From contig NC_135000.1 in assembly GCF_051020985.1 (NCBI RefSeq), positions 9,686,501 to 9,750,500 on the forward strand: 64,000 nucleotides of DNA, in the 5' to 3' direction. Below are positions 24,000 through 35,815 of this stretch, piece by piece. This stretch comes from Nomia melanderi (lineage: Eukaryota > Arthropoda > Insecta > Hymenoptera > Halictidae). Every line of letters starts with the position of its first letter. The stretch's first letter is position 1. Position numbers and translations under genes: made by a program. The notes below the pieces were generated by a model that worked only from the letters and a program-made list of their open reading frames with translations, was not told the DNA's origin and did no database searches.

Positions 24000-25090
24000 T
24001 CCGAATTATAGTTTACTCTAGCCACGGGATATGATCGTGTGTAACCGCGCGCGCGCAAAATATTCGCCGATCAGCTGCACGTGTATCATTAGCAGCAGGA
24101 CAGAGGGAGTAGCAAACGTCGACGAACGGAGAATCGTTGCGCGTTGCGAGAGCGGATCCAACGCTGAACGCGCCTGCACTCCGATTCCATTCGATTCTAT
24201 TCGATTCTATTTCATTCTACTCGGTTCCCGCAACCTGCCGCGTTGCCCTATTCCAACGCGCCGACGCAGGCGCGTTCGGCGTTGCTCGTCCAGGACAAGA
24301 ATCTAAAGCGCGAACGGCAACGCGAGGAAACCTCGGAAACGCGGAGTTCACGCGTGTGTGTGTTGTATATATGTATATTCATAGCTACACTTATACCGGG
24401 TGGCAACGATACACTTCGCGAACAGACCCTCCGTTCTGTTTTCCGCCGGATAAGAACGTGCCTACTAAACTCGGACGCTCGGCTGTCCACCGTCGTCGCA
24501 CCGAACCCGGCGCTCTCGTCGCAGTGGCCAGACTCTCCGAGGGGCGTGGCCTGCCCCGCGACTGGCCGAGGCGGGCGTCTCCGGACTCACGATTGGATCC
24601 TCGCGGCGACCGCGCCTGCCCCTGCGGGCTCTTGCGCGCCAGGTTGGCTGCAACGGCTGGCACTCGACGCATTTCGACCGAGACTCAGCTTCCCGGGCCT
24701 AGTCGAGGCTCGTCTCGTTAACAGAAGCGATCGCCGAGATCGATTTTCGTTTTGTTCCGTTGGTCGGACCCCTGGGGCGTCTCCTTTTCCGCTCGCCTCC
24801 TCGGCCGAGACGCGCGCGAGCGGCTCGCCGCGCTGCAGCTGTCGCTTCGGGAGAACGAAGAGTACAGTGAAACGATCGAGAACTCGCAGGGAAAAGAGAA
24901 GCTCGATTAGAATTCTTGCTTCGTCGTCTCGCGAGGAAAAGGACGATTCCAATTCGAAATTCGAGTCGGAATTCGGAAACGACGATCCAGCCGCTCGCGT
25001 GCGTTCGGCCCGAGCCGGACACGCAGCTCGGCTAGCCGTTCGTATCGTTGCCGCGAGGTATAGTCCACGCGTCTAGTTACGTGAGTATAA
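24000..25090 (+). promoter_or_regulatory. CpG-rich promoter-like region with a possible non-coding first exon
   Basis: Markedly GC- and CpG-rich compared with its surroundings. A strong splice donor GTGAGT follows TCTAGTTAC at 25081, so a first, possibly non-coding exon could end there. The 277-codon open frame at 24243-25076 is Arg/Ser/Pro-rich, overlaps other open frames in both directions and matches no family I know, so I treat it as a by-product of composition. No downstream coding exon was found; the partner could lie outside the window or be a non-coding RNA. Confidence 0.35.
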
Positions 25091-25839
25091 GTACAAGAAA
25101 CGTAATCAGAATTATAATGTGTTATTCAGTGTACTTGTTGCCGCGTGCCTCTCGAGTCTGTTCTTCGCCCCTAGAGGAGGCAGTGCGTAATCGTCTATCT
25201 GAAAAAGAGCCAATAAAAAAAAAAGATACCGATAAAACGCGAAAACGGAACGGGAACGCAGGGGGATGGGAGAACCTAGCCGCCACCCTCAGAAGTACCG
25301 CGCTATTTCCCTTGAGATCGGCCCGAGACACGCTCTCCGAGTCTCGCTCGGCGTGACCAGAGACCTACAGTCACCAACGAAACTATTCGAAGCGTGATAA
25401 CGAAGAAACGATCGCGGAATTATCGCTTCGAGCGAGTCGCGCTCTTATGGGATCGAAGGAACATTCAGCGATACAACTTGTGGAAATATTGTAAGCACGA
25501 TTGATGTTCTGAAATTTTGTTGCTGACTGTACAGAAGAATTCATTGGCCGGCGAGCGTCGCGTCACGTGACAGACACGCGGCAGAGGGCGGAGATAGGCT
25601 GACGAGACGCGTTTGATCTGGTCACGCCGAGAAGTCTCGGTTTCGCTTGAGTTTCGCTGATCGGACAGGGAACGGGGGACGGATAGGGCCAGGGAAAGGA
25701 TGAGAGTCTGAACGAGTGACGGAGCACGACGATAGAGACGTAGAACAAGACTAAATATGTACAAATGTAATAAATTGAATGACGATTACGTTGAATCGAG
25801 ACAGTGTCGTTTCATTTCTGCACCCCTTCTCGCCCCCTT

Positions 25840-26130
25840 CCTTCGATTCTTTTTCTTTTTTTTATTGAAAAGAGGCTTAGCACCTTTTATGGTCTCTTGC
25901 CCATAGTGTACATGGTTACAGTATCTTATTACTAGCTTGTATTATTTTTATTGGCATTTCGTTTCTCTTAGTTGTCAGCCGTTATTTGGGGAGTTTGGTT
26001 TTATTTTGTGTTTGTTATATCTTGATGTTGGTTTCTTTCCAGAATTTATCTATTATTTTTAAATGTCTGAGAGTTGGTTCTTCAAGGACTGAGTCTATTT
26101 GTGTGGGTGGAGTTGCAGTTTTTGTGTTAA
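25840..26130 (-). mobile_element. Possible 3' end of a non-LTR retrotransposon
   Basis: Read on the minus strand, the stretch ends with a phrase like GGTGCTAAGCCTCTTTTCAA followed by TAAAAAAAA at about 25855, and upstream is AT-rich with no frame. The A-rich end and layout are like the 3' tail of a LINE. No reverse transcriptase sequence is visible, so the call is weak. Confidence 0.3.
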
Positions 26131-26299
26131 TTTTTCGAAAAGGCGCTTAACTTCCCGCCGAATCAGCGCCATCCACGGCGAAACGGTGAAGCTACTAGCC
26201 AACTAGGTTCGCCTAATCGCGGATAGGTGGCGGGACGATCGCGGGTCGGGATTCAACCGATTGACCCCTTGCTCTACGATTTATTTCTCAATTATTTTT

Positions 26300-27015
26300 T
26301 CATAAAAAACCCATGGAACCCCCATAAGAAACCCCACGGACCCCATGAAGGAACTCCAATAAGAAACCCCTGGAACCTCCATAAGAAACCCCTGGAACCC
26401 CCATATGAAACCCCTGGAACCCCACGAGAAACCCCTTAGACCCCCTCGAAAAACTTTTCGAAAACTAACAAGAGACCCCTCGAACCCCCCGAGAGATTTC
26501 TAGGGGGTTCTAAGACTCCCTCGCAGAACCTCTCTAAAACTGACAACAGACTCCTCGACCCCCCACGAGAGATTTCTGGGGGGTTCTAAGACCCCCTCGA
26601 AGAACCTCGCTAAAACTGGCAAGAGACCCCTCGAACCCTCTGGAAAAGTTTCAGTTCAGTGGGGTTCTAAGACCCCCTCGAAGAATCTCTAAAACTGACA
26701 AGAGACCCCTCGAACCGCCCGGAAAAGTTTCAGTGGGGTTCGAAGGACCTCTCTAAAACTGGGGGTTCTAAGACCCCCTCGAAGAATCTCTCTAAAACTG
26801 ACAAGAGACCCCTCGAACCCCCACGAGAGATTTCTGGGGGGTTCTAAGGCCCCCTCGAAAAAGCTCTCTAAAACTGGGAGGGACCCCCTCGAAGAATCTC
26901 TCTAAAACTGACAAGAGACCCCTCGAACCCCCACGAGAGATTTCTGGGGGGTTCTAAGACCCCCTCGAAGAATCTCGCTAAAACTGGCAAGAGACCCCTT
27001 GAGGGGTTTCTTGAT
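26300..27015. repeat. C-rich minisatellite, two repeat arrays
   Basis: From 26305 to about 26440 a short unit of roughly 20-24 bp (AACCCCTGGAACCCCCATAAG with variants) repeats. From about 26445 to 27000 a longer unit of about 75 bp repeats six to seven times, with deletions; key phrases are AAACTGACAAGAGACCCCTC, CACGAGAGATTTCTGGGGGG and TTCTAAGACCCCCTCGAAGA. Opposed CCCCC and GGGGG runs give each unit hairpin potential. Not coding. Confidence 0.9.
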
Positions 27016-28889
27016 GGAAAGAAACGACGAAACAGGAACAGCGGGAACGTTGATTTTAGAATTTTGTTTTTCTTCTTTAGAATTCGGAACGGAGTTAAAT
27101 GCTTTCTTTATATAATCTATCTATAATTAATTGTTTATTGTCAAATATTTATTAAATATTTCATTTGTAATACAGAATAGTCGTGTCTAATCTATTAAAA
27201 ACCTGCGAAGGTAATTTAAGAAAATAATTTTAAAAAATCCCGCCTCCCACATCGGTGGCGCCACATAGTGCAAAACGGTTCAAACTTCTAGCCAATTAGT
27301 ACCACGCCGTGTCCGCTAGATGGCGCCAAAAACGACTTCCTTAGAGCTGCGAAGAACCTACCCGAAAATCGCTTATAGCTTATTAATTACTGCTCAAATC
27401 TGGTTCAAACTGCTAGTGAATGTTCCTATGAGTCTACCCCAATTTCCTCAATCGCAAATGTTTACAAATTATGCCTATTAAGCGAGAAACTTAATTGTTT
27501 ACTGGGCACCTGTAAAAAAATTCTTGGTTACCTTGTGACATCGTCCCGAGAAATAATTAATAAATAATTAACGAGGCGAAGAATTCTATCCAAAGCGATA
27601 TAGGAAAGTAGGGAAATGTTCATTCTATGATTCTAAGTTACAAATGTTCATAAATGATTCCTGCTAGTCGAGTTATTAATGAATTCGCTGTTGTATTCCC
27701 AATCGCAGTGTCGCTTTTAGTTCGCAGCTTCCACCGCTAGATGACGCCACCAAAATTACTGTCCTGGAAACCTCCTCGGTCCTGATGCTTCGCGCGTACG
27801 CACCAGGGACCGATGAGATGCTCTTTCCAAGGAGGTGGCACAAGTGAGACTATCATTGTCCTTGTCGCACACCATCTCCGTCCTTGTCTTACACATTGCG
27901 GGTACAGGGAGAAGCTTCGAAAACGCCCGTCCGCTAGATGGTGCTAGTATCGCCCGCGAAAATGTTTGCCCCTGCCGAACTGCAACCGTTCTTGCACATG
28001 CATTAATATATCCTTATATTCGCATGAATTGTGCTACAGCTTTACGTAGGCCGATTCCGACGTTCGACGGCTCAAATTAAAGCTTACAGAACAAAGGTAA
28101 CGATAGCGCTATCGATAATTGCGAGTCGATACAAGCTCAGACTGAAAATCACTGTCCAATGATTATTCATACACTTGTCTTATTCGTTACGTTCTTACGG
28201 AACGTAATCGACGCGTCAGAAAATCGGTAGTGACTTTATTAATTACTACTCGAATGCGATTCGATTTGCCAATTGTTCCTAAGGGTCTACCGATAGATGG
28301 AGATTTATTTCGCGGCGGCACTTGGCAATTCCAAGAAAAATAAAAATTCATGGAAGAATCATTAACAACTCGTTTCCTGCTAACGAGTAGTTAACATTAA
28401 CGACTGTGATTTCGGAATTTTCTGTTATTTCGCTCCATTAGATTTCACGCGACATCGAGATCAGGCTGATGATTATTTGTCCTTTATACGAAACGGTTTT
28501 GGTAACCGTCGGGAGCACCTGGCGGCCGAGCTACGGAATCATGGATGCGGTTAGAGGCATGGCAGCTCGCGGTGGGTCTGTATTCTTCGTGGACTATGGT
28601 GAGGAATGCTGTGAACAGAAGTCATTGGCGGGAAGATTTACTCGCGTGTCCGAATAGCGTTTCACTGGGCGCCGTGTTCGTTGGTGATTATATTATGAAG
28701 TAGACGAAAACAGTTACAATTTCGCAGCTCGTACGACGGTACGATGATCCTGTGACAATTTAAACGAGTCTCGCGTCCTGATCGATACGATATCCGCGAA
28801 AGAAGATGGTGTTCGCGTCCGTTGGTATTGCGCGTATTTGAACGAATGTGCGACTCGAGGGTAAACAGATCGCAGTCCTTCCGATAATC
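27016..28889. other. Upstream region of Smc6 with CTCF-like motifs
   Basis: No gene recognised. Several sequences of the type CCGCTAGATGGCGCC occur (27311-27328, 27731-27751, 27929-27946), plus related GGTGGCGCCAC near 27252. From 28660 to 28889 is the presumed Smc6 promoter and 5' UTR; there is no clear TATA box. Confidence 0.45.
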
Positions 28890-31800
28890 ATGGAGATTCA
28901 AGCGAGAACCAGAGGGAAACGAAAAGCCGTTGATCTGGAGGAGTATTACATAGAGAATTCAAAGGAGAAGGAGAATGCCTCGCAAGACGTAAGTGGTTAG
29001 TTTTTTATTTATGTTTCGGCTTGAACAATCAACAGTTGTTTATGTACCTTCAATGTATCTTGCAGCGTAAAGCAGGTAAAATAAAGAAGGTCCTGCTGAG
29101 GAACTTCATGTGTCACGATGCCCTGGAAGTTGTGCTGAATCCGAATGTAAATTTCATCGTTGGCCGTAATGGAAGTGGTAAAAGTGCAATATTGACAGCG
29201 TTAACCGTCGGTCTTGGCGCCAGGGCGAATGTTACTAGTCGTGGAGCATCTGTGAAAGGTACAAGCGTATTTTCTGTTGAATTATTATGCGGCGAGTCGT
29301 TTCTTCTTTTTACAAGAAAATCTTGTGCTCATAGGTTTCATAAAGAAGGGGAAAAATAACGCGACAATCGAAGTAACCTTATTTAATCAAGGACCATTGG
29401 CGTATAAACCAAACGTTTATGGCGATTCGATAGTGATTATTCGTACTATTGGAAATACATCGTCGTATAAAATAAAGAATTGGAAAGGTTTGTAAGAGAC
29501 TGAAACTTGTATCGCTTCTTTATTGTACATTGTATTTGTTACATGGAAAGTGGAAATATTTCTTTGCAGAAACACGTTCAAGGAATTAGTATAGATTTCT
29601 TAAGAAGATAGATACATTTATCAGATAGATAAGGCTCTTTTTAAATTCGCGAGATACCTATAAAATACCTTATCGAAATTCGCGCTATATATTAATTTCA
29701 TTCTGTCTACTTGCACGTTATTCTGTGCACCATTGTTATATTTTTCCAACTATTTTTAATAGGAGAAGTGGTCTCGACAAAACGAAACGAGCTTGACAGT
29801 ATACTACACGCCATGAACATTCAAATTGACAATCCCATTTCCATTCTGAATCAGGACATATCCAGGACATTCTTAGTGTCCTCTAAACCGGAAGAAAAAT
29901 ATGAATTATTTATGAAAGCCACCCTTTTAGATGTAATAGGCAATAACTATAAAGAAGCCGATCTAACGTGTCAAGAGGAATATAAAAAGTTAGAGAAGTA
30001 CAACGAAGTATGCTTCCGTTAAATACTTTCCTTTTGGTAACAACTCTTTCCTGTCGCATATACAAGTATGTATTTTCACAGATTTTGTCAGAGGCCAGAA
30101 AAGAAGTTGAGGTATTGAAAATGAAGATAAAAAGAGCCGAAGAAATCGATGAATTACGCGAAGAAGTGACCAGTCTTGAAAAGGAATTGGTTTGGGCAGT
30201 TGTGAGTGGCTAATTTAGTAGAGGAATCTTCCATGATAACGATCTCTAATTTTTCATTGATAACAGAAAATTTACGTTCCACTCTATGCAGGCTATAGCG
30301 GAAGAAGCTAAATTGCACAAAGTCGAGGGGACTTTAAAAAAGTGTGAAGATACTCATAAAGAACTGATGGAAATGGAAACGCATGCGGATTTAAGAGACG
30401 AAGAGATACAAACGATGATCCGGTATGCATTGTTTGCAGAATCCCTATGATACAATTATAGCAATTAAATTTCATTGAACCAAGTTGAAAACTTCCGCTG
30501 TGTCTAATATACATGTACATAATATTTTTCTGCAGGAAATTAGAACAAGAAATCAAAGATATAGAACAAGAGGTTAGTAATAATTCAGAAGAATATAATA
30601 AAGTCAAGCAAGATTGCATTACCAGGAAAGAGGAGTATTCTAATGAAGCGCGAAAGTGGCGTTCTTCCCGGAGTAAGATTAAAAGATTGGAGGATGACAT
30701 TAATATGATCAAAAAAGAGATCCACCGACTAGAAAGGTTCGTTAATTGTTTTTTTTTAACATCGTTGCTCTATAAACAACGATTTCAACGGGAACGTACA
30801 CTTCCAGCGGCGACAATGCAGAACAAACTGAAAGGAACGAAACGAAACAGCAGTTAGCAGATCTGGAGCAAAAGCTGGATGAAATCGAAGCCTTGTTACG
30901 AACTAAACAAACGCATCAGTCGCACTTGGAAACCGACAAGATGCGTCTGCTAAAAGAAATTCACACCTCGAAAATAGAAATAGCAAGCTGCGAAAATCGT
31001 ATACGTGAGTGTTGATGTATATTCTTTGCATCAATTAATATTTCTCGATATAACGTGTGGTCCGTTCGTTCGATTTAATTGCATCCGTGTAACGCAATTT
31101 CCGTCGCAAGATGAATCATTTTATTCTATTAACAGAAAAAATCAGGCGCGAGATAAGCGTCAGGAAACAGCACGCCGATAACGCTCTGACTCTGTTCGGA
31201 TCGAACATCCCACGCCTTTTGAGAAGGATCGAGGAAGAGTATAGTAATGGCCAATTCAAGGAAAAGCCACGTGGTCCACTAGGTATAAGCGTAATTATAT
31301 TTATCTTCTATTATTATTTCTGATTTCTAATATATATATTATTTTTAATATATTATATTATATTATATTATATATATATAATTTTTAAGATTTTTTCAAC
31401 CTTTTAGTGATGCAATTAAATGATTAAGAAAGGAATTATTTTTAGTGATAAAGAGAAAATTTTTAATTTATAAATTTATACCTATTTTAATATTTTTATT
31501 ATCAATAATAATTTGATTTATTTATCCTTTAAATTGTTATTCAATTTTTATAGAATATGGAATTTTATTTATATTAATAATTATTGGTTTTAATGTTTAT
31601 CCTGTTATATTAAGAGGTTGAATTTCTAATTCAAATTATTCAATATTGAGTTCTATTCGATCTATTGCTCAATCAGTTTCATATGAAGTTAATTTATTTT
31701 TAATTTTATTTTCTTTAATTTTATTGGTTGAAGATTATTCATTATATAATTTTTTTAAATATCAATTTTATATTAGAATTAATATTAGAATGTATATATA

Positions 31801-34336
31801 TCCTCGAATTTTTATTTCTGAGCAGGGGCGTACATAAAACTGAAGGATTCAGCTTGGGCACCAGCGATTGAAAACTGTTTAGGAGCCGGCACGTTCAGCA
31901 CATTCTGCGTAGACAACAACAGCGACGCCAAAGTATTGAACACGATCATGAAGGAGATTTATTTAAATGAAAGGACTCCACAGATAATATGCAGCAAATT
32001 CTTTTACAAAGTGAGGAATATACCGTTACGAACATTGTACGATATTGTAACGCTTTTACGTGACGATATACAAATGTTTTCAGGTTCACGACGTCCGTAC
32101 GCATTGCACTCGTTCACCGAATTACTCGAATCTGTTGGACGCAATGGAGATCTCGGATCCCATTGTTGCGAACTGCCTGATCGACTCGCGCGAGGTCGAA
32201 TGCATTCTATTAATCCCGACTGGCAAGGAGGCAGCCGACATAATGTCCGACGCTTCGAAGGTCCCGCAGAATTGTAAAAGGGCGATCACTCAGAAAGGAG
32301 ATATATTTTACCCGGACCCGCAATACAGAAGCTACAGCGGGCCGCGTGATTTGAAAGCTAGATTTCTTCAAGTCTCCGTTTCGGACACGATCAAGTAAGC
32401 TCCCTTCGTTCTTCTTTCCTGAGCGTAGTCTGTCCGTCGGATGTTACCGCGACTGTGTGTTTCCATTGATTCGAACAGCGTACTGGAGGAAGAACTTCGC
32501 ACTATAGACAGCGAGAAGAATGCAACGATTCAGTTGTACACCACAGCTCGCGAGAAGGAGAAACGAACGAGCTCCGAGCTTGCAACTGTGAACGCGTTGA
32601 TAGAGAAGCTCAACGTCACTCAGAATCAACATAAAGCGCACATCAACGAGTTGAAGGATAAGATCGAAGCCAACGAGGCGATATCCGTTACGATATTCGT
32701 GAGTATCTCCTCTTGGACAAAATGATCGACGCGTTATCGGTGAATTCGTGTAAATGGCGAACGATACTTCCCACAGAAAAATGAATTGAACGAGCTGGAA
32801 AAGAGATTGCTCCAGGAGAAATCCGAGGAGTCCAGTTTGAGTGAAAACGTTTTGGAGCTTCAGAGGAGGCTGGAGGACACAGAGGCAACGGTTAAACGAC
32901 ACAGAGAATTAAGGCAGAATATGGATTTAAAAATCAATCCGTTGAAGGTACTCCTCGCTCAGGCTCTGCGCGAGGACTTTAGGCTAACGGAGTTTCGTGT
33001 GTTACGCAGGCGAATATAAAGCAACTGCAAGTCGAAAGGGAAACGATGCGAGCGAAAGGTCAGCACGCCGCGAGGAAGGTGGAAGGAGCTCGTCGAGACT
33101 TGCAGACCGCAACAGCGGAATTCGAGGCGCAGTCTAGGTCCAGTAAAAAGGCGGTGTCCGATGCTATGAAACAATGCGACAGGATAGAAACAGAGAGGTC
33201 GGGAAACGCATGATTTCTGGCAGCAGGTGGTCGCGTTCTACAAAAAGGAAGAAGAGAAAGGGAATAATAAAACCCTCGTTCCTCTTTACAGATCACCCAA
33301 AGAGCTTGAAAGGTTATCCAGAGATTTGAAAGGGAAGATCAGCGAGATAGAGCGACAACTGGGCACTATAGACCAGCTGCGGAAACAGCTGAGAGTACAA
33401 GAAGCAAAGTGTGGGAAAAATTTGCAGTTGGCTACTAAAATCGAGAAAAGTTATCAAGTAAGTTGTACCGTAGAATTTCCTCTCGACTGTAGTCTGTATG
33501 ATTCCATGATGATGGATTATAGATAAATACATGGAGGAAATGATGTTCGTGTACGTTCGCAGGTTCACCTACAGCGTTTACAAGCCAGGAAACAATTATT
33601 TTCTCAAATGAAGGAGTCGTACGGTGTACAAATAAGGAATTCGTTCTCGAACGTACTCGCGTTACGGAACAAGAAGGTTCGCATAAACGATTCTTCCACT
33701 GAATGTAAAAACGTGATGTTCACTGTTGTTTGTCTTCTGATCCAACCAGGGTATCATAAATATCGACCACGCGAGGAAACGGCTTGAACTTGAAGTGCAA
33801 CCGTTGAACGTGAACGAGAAGTCGATCAACGACACGAGATCGTTGTCAGGCGGCGAAAGGTCTTATTCGACCGTTGCTTTTATTTTAGCACTCTGGGACT
33901 CCACCGGTTTGCCATTTTATTTCCTCGATGAATTTGACGTGTTTATGGTACGTATCCGCGAGGACCGAAGCCCGCGTTTGCACGCGTGTCGCGCATTTAC
34001 CGATGATCGTATTGCAATCAGGATAAGGTGAACCGGCGGGTCGTAATGGACATTCTTCTGGATCACGCGAAAACACATCCGCAAAGCCAATTCGCGTTTC
34101 TGACCCCGTTGGACACGTCCAACGTCCTCGCGGAGGATTACGTAACGATACATCGGTAAGTGTAGTCGAGATTCAAGCGAAACACTCGAGTTTCTCTAAG
34201 ATCATTGAGGTTAGACAACAGAAAATAGAAAATAGAAACACGCGAACTATTTCTCTACAGATCGAACTGCTGATACGCTTCTAATCGCTTTGCGTGTTTA
34301 AGGTTGGCAACGCCGGAAAGAAGAAATCAGGACTAG
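28890..34336 (+). CDS. Smc6: Structural maintenance of chromosomes protein 6
   Basis: Core ATPase subunit of the SMC5/6 complex, which acts in the nucleus in homologous-recombination repair and replication-fork stability. Nineteen exons: 28890-28988, 29066-29258, 29335-29487, 29763-30007, 30082-30201, 30292-30422, 30536-30736, 30808-31004, 31136-31282, 31826-32010, 32084-32394, 32479-32698, 32777-32947, 33010-33197, 33292-33457, 33563-33676, 33750-33947, 34022-34155, 34303-34336. The product is about 1068 residues, close to the usual SMC6 length. Walker A GRNGSGKS is at residues 66-73, followed by the SMC6-like INLNQD-type stretch (NPISILNQD), a long Glu/Lys-rich coiled coil, a hinge from about residue 497, a second coiled coil, the signature LSGGE at 979-983 and Walker B FYFLDEFDVF near 1007. 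The short last exon encodes LATPERRNQD then TAG. Intron 9 contains a nuclear nd1 copy. Confidence 0.96.
31388..31792 (+). pseudogene. nd1: Nuclear copy of mitochondrial nd1 (NUMT) in a Smc6 intron
   Basis: About 400 bp of extremely AT-rich DNA. With the invertebrate mitochondrial code (TGA Trp, ATA Met, AGA Ser) it reads without frameshift as an internal part of NADH dehydrogenase subunit 1: QPFSDAIKWLSKE near the start, then SGWISNSNYSMLSSIRSIAQ and SYEVN. Three in-frame TGA codons stand where Trp is read, so it is not a nuclear gene. It lies wholly between the Smc6 exons ending 31282 and starting 31826 and is removed with the intron. The absence of frameshifts suggests a fairly recent insertion. 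Confidence 0.93.
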
Positions 34337-34957
34337 GTCACGACTCGAACGAACTTTTCAATTTTTTTCTCAGGACTTAACAGCACCGTTCAATGAACAT
34401 AGTGTATTTACGATGTTGGTAGTATTACTTATTCACACTGGAAAGTTTTATCCGCGTTTGACTTGTCGCTGAACGTACCGCAACGAGACCAGTCTTCGGC
34501 TTTGTCATCGTTTCATTCATGTCCACTGTACACAAACTCACATCGTCGGGTCGATCGATTTTTCAACGTTCGTCTTTCCTCTTTTCTCTCTCTACTTTCC
34601 CTGTGAAAAATCGATCGACTGTATACCCAAAGCATCTCTAAGTACATTCAGTGTCAAGTGTCATCACCCGTCACTGAGATGCGAACGATGAGTTTCAGTG
34701 TATCCGTAGTCGATAAGCGTTTAGGATACTTTTTTCTACCTAGTTGAAAAGTATTAGTGTCTCCGAAAGAGCGGTCTGAATAGGTGTACACACGAGGCGT
34801 GCAAAAAGGCATATTTTCGTAAGTAAAAATAATATATTTATATCTATAGTCTATTGTTAAACAAAACATTGTTTGCGTTGTATTTTTCTAATAAAATATA
34901 ACGATAAATCTCAGTTATTTTCATGTATATATACATATACTATCTCTGTCTCTCTCT

Positions 34958-35199
34958 TTAACACGTTAAGCGCCATGTCAGTCACTGGTGACTGACGCTT
35001 CTGAATGACTAAAAACCAATCGTAACATACAAGACAACCGATGTGAAATAAAAATGTTTAACAACGCAACTAAGTTGATGACAGTGTAACGCAAACGTTG
35101 CAACGCCAAACAATTCATAATCGTTCCTGCTTTTCTTTGCTGCAAAAGACAAACTCTATGGGAAAATGCTTAAGATTTTTGTGGCGCTTAACGCGTTAA
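34958..35199. mobile_element. TTAA MITE, CACGTTAAGCGCC family
   Basis: Starts TTAACACGTTAAGCGCCATG and ends TGGCGCTTAACGCGTTAA, 242 bp. The palindrome TCAGTCAC-TG-GTGACTGA is at 34978-34995, 20 bp inside the left end. Same family as 12521-12933. Confidence 0.8.
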
Positions 35200-35815
35200 A
35201 ACAGCCGCGCGTCCACGAGGTCCGAGAACACATTGGAACAAAAGAAATGGTAAGCAGGGGAAGAGAACAGGTTCGATTCGAAAGAAATCGTCAATTACGA
35301 GCTTGACGAAGAATAAAGGCACGGGGACCGTTGTCACGGAGGAGGGTTATACTGGATCGTAAGTGGATCAAGGTTCCCGCTGGCGTTGCGCGGATCTGGT
35401 TTGCCCGGAGTTCCCGATTAACGCAACGATCCGTATTACGTGCATTACACGCTCGGTGCGTGCGAGGCGTGGTTGCGTATTGTGTAACTCGCGGCGCGGG
35501 CGCTAGCGGAGAAAGTGTCGGAGAGCGCGCGGCCCGCGTTGTCCGTGAATTAATGATAAAAAGGAAAAAGAACAGCAGCGGCGGCGGCGGTCTCTCTTTT
35601 AACGAGCGAAACGCGAATGTAACAGCCGCGTCATCGTTTACCCGATTCTCCGGCGCTAGCCTTTCCCGCGTGGCCCTCCTCGTCTGGCGCGCGTTTGCGC
35701 AACGTTCGCTTTCTGACGAGCCTCGCAACCCTTTCGCGTCCTTCGCCGGACCTGCCGCGACCCGAACAGGTTTCGGGCCTCGACGGGGAACGGGGAGTCC
35801 CCGGGGAACGATGTT

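Noticed and set aside
24243..25076. 277-codon plus-strand frame
   Set aside because: Arg/Ser/Pro-rich, overlaps several other open frames in CpG-rich DNA, and has no recognisable domain.
26300..27015. Regular repeats that might suggest a CRISPR array
   Set aside because: Eukaryotic DNA; units are directly adjacent without unique spacers, so it is a minisatellite.
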